The notes below the pieces were generated by a model. The model did no database searches and was not told the origin of the DNA. It was given only the letters and a program-made list of their open reading frames with translations. Below, piece after piece: positions 19,270-27,602 of a DNA stretch of 64,000 nucleotides; position 1 is the stretch's first letter, and every line of letters starts with the position of its first letter. Source of the DNA: RPQJ01 sp963712815 (GTDB taxonomy: Bacteria > Pseudomonadota > Gammaproteobacteria > Steroidobacterales > Steroidobacteraceae); the NCBI GenBank assembly GCA_963712815.1, contig CAVQJL010000005.1:62001-126000 (forward strand). The letters are read 5' to 3'. Position numbers and translations under genes: made by a program.

Positions 19270-19880
19270 TCGTCGTCGTCGACTATGGCATGGGCAACGT
19301 CGGCTCGGTCGTCAACATGCTTCGCAAGGTCGGTGCGGAGGCGACGGCGTCTGGCGACGCCGACGCGATTGCCAAGGCTTCCAAACTGGTCCTCCCCGGC
19401 GTTGGTGCGTTCGATGCGGCCATGACCCGCCTGCGCGACAGGGGCTTCGTCGCGATGCTGAATCAACGCGTGCTTCAGGAGCATGTCCCGATCCTCGGTA
19501 TCTGCCTGGGCATGCAGGTGATGACTGAGTCGAGCGAGGAGGGCCATGAGGCCGGCCTGGGCTGGATCCGTGGCGGCGCGCTGCGTTTCCGTTTCGACGA
19601 CCCTGGCACTCGCCTGCGCGTGCCACACATGGGCTGGAACGTCGTGCGCGAGGTGAAACACACGCCGTTGTTCGAGGGCATGTACGACGAGCCGAGGTTT
19701 TATTTCGTGCATTCTTACCACGTTCGCTGCGCAGACCCCGACGACGTGATGCTGACGACCGATTATGGCCATCCGTTCGTGTCCGGGCTTTCGAAGAACA
19801 ACATCTACGGCGTCCAGTTCCATCCCGAGAAGAGTCATAAATTCGGGATGCAGCTGATCCGCCGGTTTGCTGGACTGTAA
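19266..19880 (+). CDS. hisH: HisH-like glutamine amidotransferase subunit for sugar amidination (HisH2)
   Basis: 204 residues from a GTG overlapping the wzx stop; this start gives the family N-terminus VVVDYGMGN. A class I glutaminase with Cys in GICLGMQV and His/Glu in FHPEKS supplies ammonia. No histidine biosynthesis gene is nearby; instead hisF-like and wbpG-like genes follow with overlaps or near-overlaps. In Pseudomonas aeruginosa O5 and similar loci this trio converts an acetamido group of a 2,3-diamino uronic acid to acetamidino. It is therefore very probably the surface-sugar paralogue, not the histidine enzyme. Confidence 0.93.
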   Translation: MIVVVDYGMGNVGSVVNMLRKVGAEATASGDADAIAKASKLVLPGVGAFDAAMTRLRDRGFVAMLNQRVLQEHVPILGICLGMQVMTESSEEGHEAGLGWIRGGALRFRFDDPGTRLRVPHMGWNVVREVKHTPLFEGMYDEPRFYFVHSYHVRCADPDDVMLTTDYGHPFVSGLSKNNIYGVQFHPEKSHKFGMQLIRRFAGL

Positions 19881-19881
19881 C

Positions 19882-20643
19882 GTGCTCAGAACCCGCGTCA
19901 TCCCGTCCCTGCTGTTGCGCAACGGCGGTCTGGTCAAGACCGTCAGGTTCAACGATGCCAAGTATGTCGGCGATCCCATCAATGCCGTGAAAATCTTTAA
20001 CGAGAAGGAAGTCGATGAGTTGGTGTTCCTAGACATTTCGGCGACGGCGTCGGGTCGCGGGCCCAACCTCGAGCTGATCCGCGATATCGCCACGGAGGCC
20101 TTCATGCCGTTCGGGTACGGCGGCGGAATAGACGACGTCGGGCAGGTGGCCGCGCTGGTCGCGCTCGGGGTCGAGAAGGTCGTCCTGAATGCTGCCGCCG
20201 TCGCGCGGCCACAGTTGGTCCGCGAAGCGGCGAACCTGGTGGGAAGTTCCAGCGTGGTGGTGTCGATTGACGTCCGTCGTTCGCTGCTCGGTCGCTATGA
20301 GGTTTTCACGCACAATGGACGCCGCCGGACAGGCCTCGATCCGGTCGATTGGGCACGCCGCGTGGCTGACCTCGGCGCGGGCGAGATACTGCTCACGGCG
20401 GTGGATCGAGACGGCACGCAGAAGGGTTACGACCTCGCGCTAACCCACCAGGTTGCGGATGCGGTACCCGTACCCGTGATAGCGAGCGGTGGAGCCGGGC
20501 AACTTCAGGACTTCAGGGCGGCGGTGCGCGAGGGCAGGGCATCCGCCGTCGCCGCGGGCAGCCTGTTTGTGTTCCACGGCAAGCACCGTGCGGTGCTCAT
20601 TACCTATCCCGACTACCGGGACCTAGAGAAGGTGTTCTCCTGA
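19882..20643 (+). CDS. hisF: HisF-like cyclase subunit for sugar amidination (HisF2)
   Basis: 253 residues from the GTG at 19882, one base after the hisH stop. It is a (beta/alpha)8 barrel with VIPSLLLRNGGLVKTV, FLDISAT, PFGYGGGI, SIDVR, the acidic loop TAVDRDGTQKGYD and IASGGAG. The N-terminus carries LLLRNGGLVKT in place of the LDVKDGRVVKG usual for true histidine HisF, a typical feature of the polysaccharide paralogues. It forms the ammonia-channelling partner of HisH2. The stop overlaps the ATG of the following WbpG-like gene (TGATG). Confidence 0.93.
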   Translation: MLRTRVIPSLLLRNGGLVKTVRFNDAKYVGDPINAVKIFNEKEVDELVFLDISATASGRGPNLELIRDIATEAFMPFGYGGGIDDVGQVAALVALGVEKVVLNAAAVARPQLVREAANLVGSSSVVVSIDVRRSLLGRYEVFTHNGRRRTGLDPVDWARRVADLGAGEILLTAVDRDGTQKGYDLALTHQVADAVPVPVIASGGAGQLQDFRAAVREGRASAVAAGSLFVFHGKHRAVLITYPDYRDLEKVFS

Positions 20644-21792
20644 TGCAGGACGGTCGCCGCCATCAGATTTGCGTCCGGTGCGTGATGGACACATCGGACC
20701 CGGACATTGCCTTCGACGAGCGCGGAGTCTGCAGCTGGTGCCGGAAGTTCGACCTCGAGATCGCGCCCCAGTGGCTGCCGAACGAGGAGGGTGAGCGGCG
20801 CTTCACGCAACTCGTCGAGGCCATCCGGCTCGAGAACCGTGCACGGGAATACGACTGCATCATCGGCCTGTCGGGCGGCATCGACAGCTCGTATGCGGCC
20901 TACGTCGCACGCAGGCGCTGGAATCTCCGGCTGCTGGCCGTGCACGTCGACGCTGGATGGAATTCTGAACTCGCCGTGAAGAACATCGAGAACATCGTCA
21001 AGCGGCTTGGCATCGACCTGCATACCGAGGTTATCGACTGGGAGGAGGTGCGCGACCTTCAGCTCGCGTTTCTGAAGTCAGGAGTCGCCAACCAGGACGT
21101 GCCGCAGGACCACGTGTTTTTCGCGGCCCTGTATCGCTGTGCGTCGGAGAAGCCTACCCGGTACGCGCTGAGCGGCGGCAACATCGCCACGGAGTCGGTG
21201 CTGCCTCCAGCCTGGGGCTACAACGCGATGGACCTGCGGCACCTGAAGTCAATACACCGCCGATTCGGCACCATGCCCCGCGCGCCTCGACCCCGACCCG
21301 CAAGTTTCTACCAATACTACGTGCATTATCCGTTCGTCCGGCGCATGCGGGTCATCCGGCCGCTGAACTTCATGCGGTATGAGAAGTCAGACGCTCTGGC
21401 GATCCGGTAGCAGCATCTCGACTACCGCTACTACGGTGCCAAGCACGGCGAGTCGCGGTTCACGAAGTTTTTCCAGAACCTACCTGGCTGCCGACGCGTT
21501 TCGGCTACAGCGACAAGCGCCGTGCGCACCTGTCGAGCATGATCCTGTCGGGTCAGGTGCAGCGCCGACCGAGGCTCGAGGAACTCGCGAGACCGGCTAC
21601 GACGCGCGGGCGATCCAGGAGGACGGACGTTCGTCGCGAAGAAACTCGGCCTCACGGATGCCGAACTCGACGACTGCTCCGGTCGCCGCTGCGCGACTAC
21701 CGCGATTACCCCTCCAACGCCACGCTTTACGGTCTGGAGACCGGTTGCGCCCCGCGCTTGAGCGCATCGGTCTCGGTGCGGCGCGCAAGTAG
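20643..21792 (+). pseudogene. WbpG-like N-acetyl sugar amidotransferase, copy 1, 3' part damaged
   Basis: About 380 residues when joined. The first 255 are clean: zinc-type pairs CVRC and CSWC, then the PP-loop ATP-binding motif GLSGGIDSSY, HVDAGWNSELAVKNI and EVIDWEEVRDLQLAFLKSG. An in-frame TAG at 21408-21410 stops it. The same frame continues with YRYYGAKHGESRFTKFFQN, and later pieces (LPTRFGY, DKRRAHLSSMILSGQ, FVAKKLGLTDAELDD) alternate frames up to 21792. WbpG activates the sugar for amidination with HisH2/HisF2 ammonia. The TAG is either a real nonsense mutation or one more consensus error. Confidence 0.85.
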
Positions 21793-21810
21793 CCAGGGAT
21801 CCCCCGGAAC

Positions 21811-23115
21811 GTGGACAAGACTGCAGCCAAGGATCCCGCAAGACCGGCCTCGCTGCCGGCAGCGGCCGGTCGCGGGTCCCTGCTCTCAGTGCTGTGGTCG
21901 TTCGAGATTCTGTTCGTGCTGTTCCTGTTCGCCGGGCGCTTCAAGGCGGACCCGCGGTTCGCCGCAGTGCCCGTGGACATCACCCTGCTGCTGCTGCTCG
22001 CCAGCCTGGTGGCGGGCCTGGTTGTCCTGCTGCGCGCAGGAATGATGGTTGGCAGGCATGCCTGGCTGCAGTGGCTGCTGGCGCTCGCGCTGTTCGCCTG
22101 GGTGCTGGGCAGCTGGTTGTGGTCGCCGGGCGGCGGATATGCGACCCCAGAAGGCCACTCTGGCCTTCGTCGTCAACCTGTGGGCGATGGCGGCGGCGGG
22201 CTTGATCGTGGCAGGCGATCCCGCGCGTCTCGACCGGTTGCTGCTCGCACTGGTGCTGTTCGCGGCATGGGTGGCGGTCGAGACCCTGTTGTTGCTTCGC
22301 GACGGCGGTGCAGTGGCGTTCGTCGCCGCCTTCGGCGGGGATTACCCTCGGCATCGGCAGCGTCCTGTCGTTCGCGGTGATCGTGCTCGTGATGTTCGTG
22401 GTTGGCAGGCGCCGCCCATGGTGGCTGATCGCAGCCTGTATGGCGTCCTCCATCGGTCTGATAGCGCTGATGTTTCCGGTCAAGGGCTGGCCGTGGACCG
22501 ATCGCAGCTACCCTGGCGGCGCTGCTGGCCGGTGTCGTGCTTGCGCCGTTGCGCGGGCGGCGTTCGTTTCCGATTTCCGGTCGCGGCAAGCTTGTGGTGG
22601 CTTTCGGGGTCGTCGCAACGATCGCGGTCGTCTTGCGTATCCTCGAGTCCGGCGACTATGCCCTCGCGGCCGAGCGATTCCTGGTGCTGGCAGAGTCCGG
22701 AATGGGCGAATCGGCAGGTGTGCGCTGGGACTACTACGTGTCGAGCCTAGGGTAGATCATCGCCGATCACCCATGGATCGGCGTCGGTGCGGGAGGATGG
22801 CCGGTGGCCATGGGCATGGGATCGAATTCGCGACTATCCCCACAATCTTGTTCCTCCAGGTGCTCGCGGAACAGGGACTGGTCGGCGGCGCACTGCTATG
22901 CGCGCTCCTCGGCTATTCGGGCTGGCTGGTGTTCCGCCGCGATGGCGTCGTCGACGCAAGCCGGATTCACAGCGACGCTGCTCGCTGTGAGCGCCTTCGT
23001 CAGCGCGATGGTCAGCGGTGACATCAGTGACAACAGAGTGCTGTTCTGCATGTTCGGCCTGTGCGCCGCAGCGTCCCGCCGGTGCAGTACGGCGCAACTA
23101 CGTTGTTCCAGCTGA
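21811..23115 (+). pseudogene. Wzy-type O-antigen polymerase, frameshifted
   Basis: Joined length is about 434 residues, largely hydrophobic, with about ten membrane segments spread over several frames. The most telling motif is late: HPWIGVGAGGWP followed by DYPHNLFLQVLAEQGLVGGAL, the Wzy_C/ligase-type periplasmic loop and flanking helix. The N-terminus from the ATG at 21811 is clean for about 110 residues. Position between wzx/hisFH/wbpG and glycosyltransferases fits Wzy, but WaaL-like ligases share the motif, so polymerase versus ligase cannot be decided. Confidence 0.7.
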
Positions 23116-23137
23116 ACCTCCACCGTATCCGACACCG

Positions 23138-23800
23138 ATGACGCATGAAAGTCGAATCCTCAAGGAGACACAGGCAATCCGGTCCTTCGGTGCATTCTCC
23201 AGGGTCGTGCTGGTGGGAACGAGGTCCGTCGGTTCCTTCCCCGACGTCGAGATGCTTGACGGCAGCCGGGAAATAGCCAGGTTGTCGCGCCCTGCGCCGA
23301 GGTGGCTGCCGTCACCATTCGCCAGTGCGGTCGGCATCGCAGGCTGGTCTGCACAGGTGCTTCGTCGCTTCGCCCGTCAGCAGGTCGGCTGCATCAACTG
23401 CCACAGCCTCTCGGTGCTTCCAGTCGGGTTGGCGATCAAACACCGCACCGGGGCCCGACTGATCTACGATCCGCACGAGCTGGAGACCGAGGCGAACGGC
23501 CTCGGACGCGTGCGTCGCGTTGCTGCGAAGTTCGTCGAACGTGCGCTATACCCTGGTCTGTGGACGCGGTGATCGTCGTCGGCGACGACATCGCGGACTG
23601 GTACCAAGGAACCTACGGTGGAGCGCGACCCGCAGTAGTGCTGAATTGCCCACCGCGATGCGTGGTGCCGAGGACCACGCGGCTGCGCGACGCGCTGGCA
23701 TTTCGCCGGACTCTATGATTTTCCTCTACCAGGGCGTGCTAGAGGAGCCGGGCGAGGCATCGACGACGTGCTCGACGTGTTCCAGGCGATCGATGATCCG
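23138..23800 (+). pseudogene. Glycosyltransferase family 4, truncated
   Basis: The frame from the ATG at 23138 reads MTHESRILKETQAI..., the start of a GT4 donor-independent N-terminal domain, with LIYDPHELETEANG typical of this group. It shifts frame near 23565 (SVDAVIVVGDDIADWYQ) and 23750 (GRGIDDVLDVFQAIDD). The C-terminal nucleotide-sugar-binding half normally follows the last motif, but the sequence passes at once into the second WbpG-like gene. Only about 220 of roughly 380 residues are present. Activity is unlikely unless the junction is an assembly error. Confidence 0.7.
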
Positions 23801-24902
23801 CTGCATCATGAATTCCGCGGCCGACCCCCGCATCGAGTTCGACGCGGACGGGGTCTGCAACCATTGCCGGCGCTACGACGCATTGGTTGCCTCGCGCGTC
23901 ATGCAAGGTCCGGAAGGACAGCAGGCACTGGACGCCCTGGTCGCCCGGATGAAGTCCGCAGGGCGGGGCAAGGACTACGACTGCATCATCGGCGTCAGCG
24001 GCGGCGTGGACAGCACGTACGTCGCCTACCTCGTGCGCAAGCTCGGCCTGCGCCCGCTCGCCGTGCATTTCGACAACGGCTGGAACTCGGAGCTCGCAGT
24101 CAGCAACATCGAGAAGGTTCTGAAGCGGCTCGACATCGACCTCTACACGTACGTGGTCGACTGGGAGGAATTCCGGGATCTGCAGATGGCCTTCCTCAAG
24201 GCATCGACGCCGGACGGCGAGATTCCGACCGACCACGGGATCTTCGCGCTGCTCTGGAAGGAGGCGGCGCGGCGCGGGGTTCGCTACATCGTATCCGGCA
24301 TGAACTTCGCCACCGAGGCCATGAGTGTCCCGGACTGGTCCTACGGGCACTCCGACTGGCGTTACATCAAGGCGGTCCATCGCCGGTTCGGAACCCTGCC
24401 GCTGCGCACCTACCCGCACTTTTCGCTGCTCGATCTCGCCTGGATCAACCTCGTGCGCCGCATCCGCACGGTCTCGATCCTGAACTACCTGCCGTACGGC
24501 AAGGACGAGGCCATGCGCATCCTCCAGGACGAACTCGGTTGGGTTTACTATGGCGGCAAGCACTACGAGTCCGTCTATACGCGTTTCTGGCAGGGCTACG
24601 TGCTGCCGCGGAAGTTCGGCATCGACAAGCGCTACGGCCACCTGTCCGACTTGATCAACTCGGGGCAGATGACCCGGGAGCAGGCACTCCAGGAGATTGC
24701 GACGGCTCCTTATCCGGCGGACCTGCAGGCGCAGGACCTGCGCTACGTGGCGAAGAAGTTCGAGCTGACCGAGGCGCAGTTTGCCGAACTGATGGCGCTG
24801 CCGCCGCGCAGCTTCAGGGAATTCCCCAACAACTACGCGAACGTCGAGCGGCTCAAGCGGTTCGTCAACACGCTGCGCTCGCGCGGCTGGTACTCACGGT
24901 AG
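23793..24902 (+). CDS. WbpG-like N-acetyl sugar amidotransferase, copy 2
   Basis: 369 residues, undamaged. PP-loop GVSGGVDSTY, HFDNGWNSELAVSNI, YVVDWEEFRDLQMAFLKAS, GMNFATEAM and C-terminal FPNNYANVERLKRF are clear. The N-terminus is odd: it starts MIRCIMNSAADP and has only one Cys of the first CxxC pair (the second, CNHC, is intact). It lacks the five or so residues found before that point in copy 1, exactly where the truncated glycosyltransferase ends. It belongs with HisH2/HisF2 functionally; two copies may serve two amidation steps or reflect duplication. Confidence 0.9.
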   Translation: MIRCIMNSAADPRIEFDADGVCNHCRRYDALVASRVMQGPEGQQALDALVARMKSAGRGKDYDCIIGVSGGVDSTYVAYLVRKLGLRPLAVHFDNGWNSELAVSNIEKVLKRLDIDLYTYVVDWEEFRDLQMAFLKASTPDGEIPTDHGIFALLWKEAARRGVRYIVSGMNFATEAMSVPDWSYGHSDWRYIKAVHRRFGTLPLRTYPHFSLLDLAWINLVRRIRTVSILNYLPYGKDEAMRILQDELGWVYYGGKHYESVYTRFWQGYVLPRKFGIDKRYGHLSDLINSGQMTREQALQEIATAPYPADLQAQDLRYVAKKFELTEAQFAELMALPPRSFREFPNNYANVERLKRFVNTLRSRGWYSR

Positions 24903-24933
24903 CCAGCCGGCGGGAATCTTCTCGGGAGGCGAC

Positions 24934-25992
24934 ATGCTCAGGTTTGCACTGGTCGGCTGCGGCCGCATCTCGAAGCGACACTCCGAACTGCTCGGGCACG
25001 GGCAGATCAGGGGTGCGAAGCTCGCCGCGGTCTGCGACATCGTGTCTGCCAAGGCTGAGTCGATTGCGCGCGCCTTCGGCGTACCCGCCTACTCGGACAT
25101 GCACGAGATGATGCGACGGGAGCGGCCGGACGTCGCGGTGGTGCTGACCGAGAGTGGCCGGCACGCGGAACACGTAATTGCGCTCGCGCCCTACGGCAGT
25201 CACCTGGTCGTCGAGAAGCCGATGGCGCTGACGCTCGAGGACGCGGACGCAATGATCAAGGCGTGCGACCGTCACGCTGCCCGCCTGTTCGTCGTCAAGC
25301 AGAACCGCTTCAACGTCCCCGTCCTCAAGCTTCGCGAGGCGCTGGAAGGAGGCCGGTTCGGGCGGCTCGTCCTAGGCACCGTCCGCGTGCGCTGGTGCCG
25401 GCGACAGGACTACTACGACCAGGATCCGTGGCGCGGCACGTGGGCACTCGACGGCGGAGTTCTCACCAACCAGGCGAGTCACCACGTCGACCTGCTCGAG
25501 TGGATGATGGGCGACGTCGAAAGCGTGTTCGCGAAGAGCATGACCGCACTCGTCGACATCGAGGCAGAGGACACCGCCGTGGTGGTGCTCAAGTTCCGCT
25601 CCGGTGCGCTCGGGTTGATCGAGGCCACGACGGCGACCCGCCCCAAGGACATAGAGGGCTCGATCTCGATCCTGGGCGAGCACGGTACCGTGGAGATCGG
25701 CGGCTTCGCCGTCAACGAAATGAAGGTATGGCAGTTCGAGCCGAGGTCGCCTGCGGACGACGAGGTGATGACCCGCTATTCGGTGAACCCGCCGAGCGTC
25801 TACGGCTTTGGTCACCAGGCCTACTACGATCACGTGGTGGATTGCATTCTCAACAACCGCCAGCACCTCGTCGACGGCCTCGAGGGCCGGCGAAGTCTCG
25901 AGCTGATCTCGGCGATCTACGAGTCGGTCGAGACCGGGCGTGAGGTCGCGCTGCGTTTCGTGCCAGATCGCTGCCGTCTGGGGCAGCGCTGA
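24934..25992 (+). CDS. wbpB: Gfo/Idh/MocA oxidoreductase, WbpB-like UDP-GlcNAcA 3-dehydrogenase
   Basis: 352 residues. N-terminal Rossmann motif ALVGCGRISKRH, the family Lys in VVEKPMALT, and the His in GVLTNQASHHVDLLEW. This matches WbpB and relatives, which oxidise C3 of UDP-GlcNAcA so that WbpE can transaminate it. A fair Shine-Dalgarno (GGGAGG) precedes the ATG. It is followed after 13 bases by the acetyltransferase-aminotransferase fusion, giving the B-D-E order. The specific substrate is inferred from that context. Confidence 0.88.
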   Translation: MLRFALVGCGRISKRHSELLGHGQIRGAKLAAVCDIVSAKAESIARAFGVPAYSDMHEMMRRERPDVAVVLTESGRHAEHVIALAPYGSHLVVEKPMALTLEDADAMIKACDRHAARLFVVKQNRFNVPVLKLREALEGGRFGRLVLGTVRVRWCRRQDYYDQDPWRGTWALDGGVLTNQASHHVDLLEWMMGDVESVFAKSMTALVDIEAEDTAVVVLKFRSGALGLIEATTATRPKDIEGSISILGEHGTVEIGGFAVNEMKVWQFEPRSPADDEVMTRYSVNPPSVYGFGHQAYYDHVVDCILNNRQHLVDGLEGRRSLELISAIYESVETGREVALRFVPDRCRLGQR

Positions 25993-26005
25993 GGCTGGTG
26001 CCCCG

Positions 26006-27589
26006 ATGTCGGAGACACCGCGGTACCTTCAGGTCGGCTCGGTCGACGTCGAGTTCGGCAAGGACGTCACGGTGGTTGAGCCTGCCAACCTTTACGGCTG
26101 CCGGATAGGGGACGGGTGCTTTATCGGCCCGTTCACCGAGATCCAGCGCAACGTCACGATCGGACCTCGAACCCGGATCCAGTCGCACGCCTTCGTGTGC
26201 GAACTCGTCGAGATAGGGAGTGACTGCTTCATCGGCCACGGCGTGATGTTCATCAACGACCTGTTCGCCGACGGCGGGCCGGCCCGCGGCGACCGCTCGA
26301 AGTGGCGCAGCACGCGCATCGGGAATGGTGTCTCGATCGGCTCGAATGCCACGATCCTCCCCGTCGAGATCGCCGACGGCGTGGTCGTCGGTGCCGGCGC
26401 CGTGGTGACGCGCGACCTCGTCCGCCGCGGAATCTACGCCGGCAATCCCGCGCGCCTCGTTCGAACACTGGAGAGATCCCCGATGCACGTTCCGTTCGTT
26501 GATCTGGCGGCCCAGTACCGGGCGCACCGCGAGGAGTTCGACGCCGCGCTCGCGGCCGTGATCGCCAGGACGGCGTTCGTGGGCGGCGAGTTCGTTCGAG
26601 ACTTCGAGCGACGCTATGCCGAGGCCTACGGCGTTGACCACTGTGTGTCCTGCGCCAACGGCACGGACGCGATCTACATCGCGTTGCGCATGCTCGGCAT
26701 CGGGGCGGGCGACGAGGTGATCACCTCGGCAATGAGCTGGATTTCGACCTCCGAGACGATCACGCAGGCAGGGGCGCGGCCGGTATTCGTCGACATCGAC
26801 GATCACGGCCTGATCGACGTCGATGCGATCGAGGCTGCGATCACGCCGCGCACCCGTGCGGTGATCCCGGTGCACCTGTACGGCCAGGCCGTGGACATGG
26901 GGCGGGTCGCGGAGATCTGCCGACGGCATGGCCTGAAGCTCATCGAGGACTGCGCGCAGGCGCATTTCGCCGAGTGGCGGGGGCGGCGCGTCGGCACGTT
27001 CGGGGATGCCGCGACCTTCAGCTTCTATCCGGGCAAGAATCTCGGCGCCTGGGGTGACGCGGGAGCCATCGTCACGGGCGACGCGGACCTCGCGCGCTGC
27101 TGCCGCATGTACGCGAATCACGGGGCGCTCGTGAAGCACCAGCACGAGATGGAAGGCGTGAACAGCCGGCTGGACGGACTCCAGGCCGCGCTGCTGTCGG
27201 CCAAGCTGCCGCACGTGATGGGTTGGACCGAGGCGCGCCGCGCGGTCGCAAGGTCGTACGACCGCCTGCTCGAGGGCGTGGGGGACCTGAGCCTGCCCCG
27301 CGTGCGTGAAGGGGCCACGCATGTGTTTCACCTGTACGTCGTGCAGACCGACCGGCGGGACGAACTGAAAGCCTTCCTCGCCGAACGGGACATCGAGACC
27401 GCGATTCACTACCCGACGGCACTTCCGCTGTTGCCGGCGTACCGCTATCTTGGCGGTGACGCTGCAGCGTTCCCGCGTGCCTCCACGGCGCAGTCCCGCA
27501 TCCTGTCGCTGCCGATGTATCCCGAACTCTCCCCGGAGATGATCGAGTACGTCGCGGACAGCATCCGCGCGTTCTACTCGCGTACCTGA
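26006..27589 (+). CDS. Fused WbpD-like N-acetyltransferase and WbpE-like aminotransferase
   Basis: 527 residues in one frame. Residues 1-155 are a left-handed beta-helix acetyltransferase (IGDGCFIGPFTEI, GHGVMFINDLFADGG, VVGAGAVVTRDL, YAGNPARLV) like WbpD. From residue 160 a complete DegT aminotransferase follows (PFVDLAAQY, ANGTDAIYIAL, PVHLYGQAVDM, EDCAQAHFAE, FYPGKNLGAWGDAG with the PLP Lys, NSRLDGLQAA). These are normally two proteins. A strong GGAGAG lies 8 bases before the ATG at 26483, so the aminotransferase may also be made alone. Shifting by one or two bases gives no stop at the join, which argues against a simple lost stop codon. Confidence 0.9.
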   Translation: MSETPRYLQVGSVDVEFGKDVTVVEPANLYGCRIGDGCFIGPFTEIQRNVTIGPRTRIQSHAFVCELVEIGSDCFIGHGVMFINDLFADGGPARGDRSKWRSTRIGNGVSIGSNATILPVEIADGVVVGAGAVVTRDLVRRGIYAGNPARLVRTLERSPMHVPFVDLAAQYRAHREEFDAALAAVIARTAFVGGEFVRDFERRYAEAYGVDHCVSCANGTDAIYIALRMLGIGAGDEVITSAMSWISTSETITQAGARPVFVDIDDHGLIDVDAIEAAITPRTRAVIPVHLYGQAVDMGRVAEICRRHGLKLIEDCAQAHFAEWRGRRVGTFGDAATFSFYPGKNLGAWGDAGAIVTGDADLARCCRMYANHGALVKHQHEMEGVNSRLDGLQAALLSAKLPHVMGWTEARRAVARSYDRLLEGVGDLSLPRVREGATHVFHLYVVQTDRRDELKAFLAERDIETAIHYPTALPLLPAYRYLGGDAAAFPRASTAQSRILSLPMYPELSPEMIEYVADSIRAFYSRT

Positions 27590-27602
27590 GCCGTCGCGCG
27601 GC

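Noticed and set aside
19266..20643. Histidine biosynthesis genes
   Set aside because: Only hisH- and hisF-like genes occur, coupled to wbpG and inside a surface-sugar locus. The HisF N-terminus is of the polysaccharide paralogue type.
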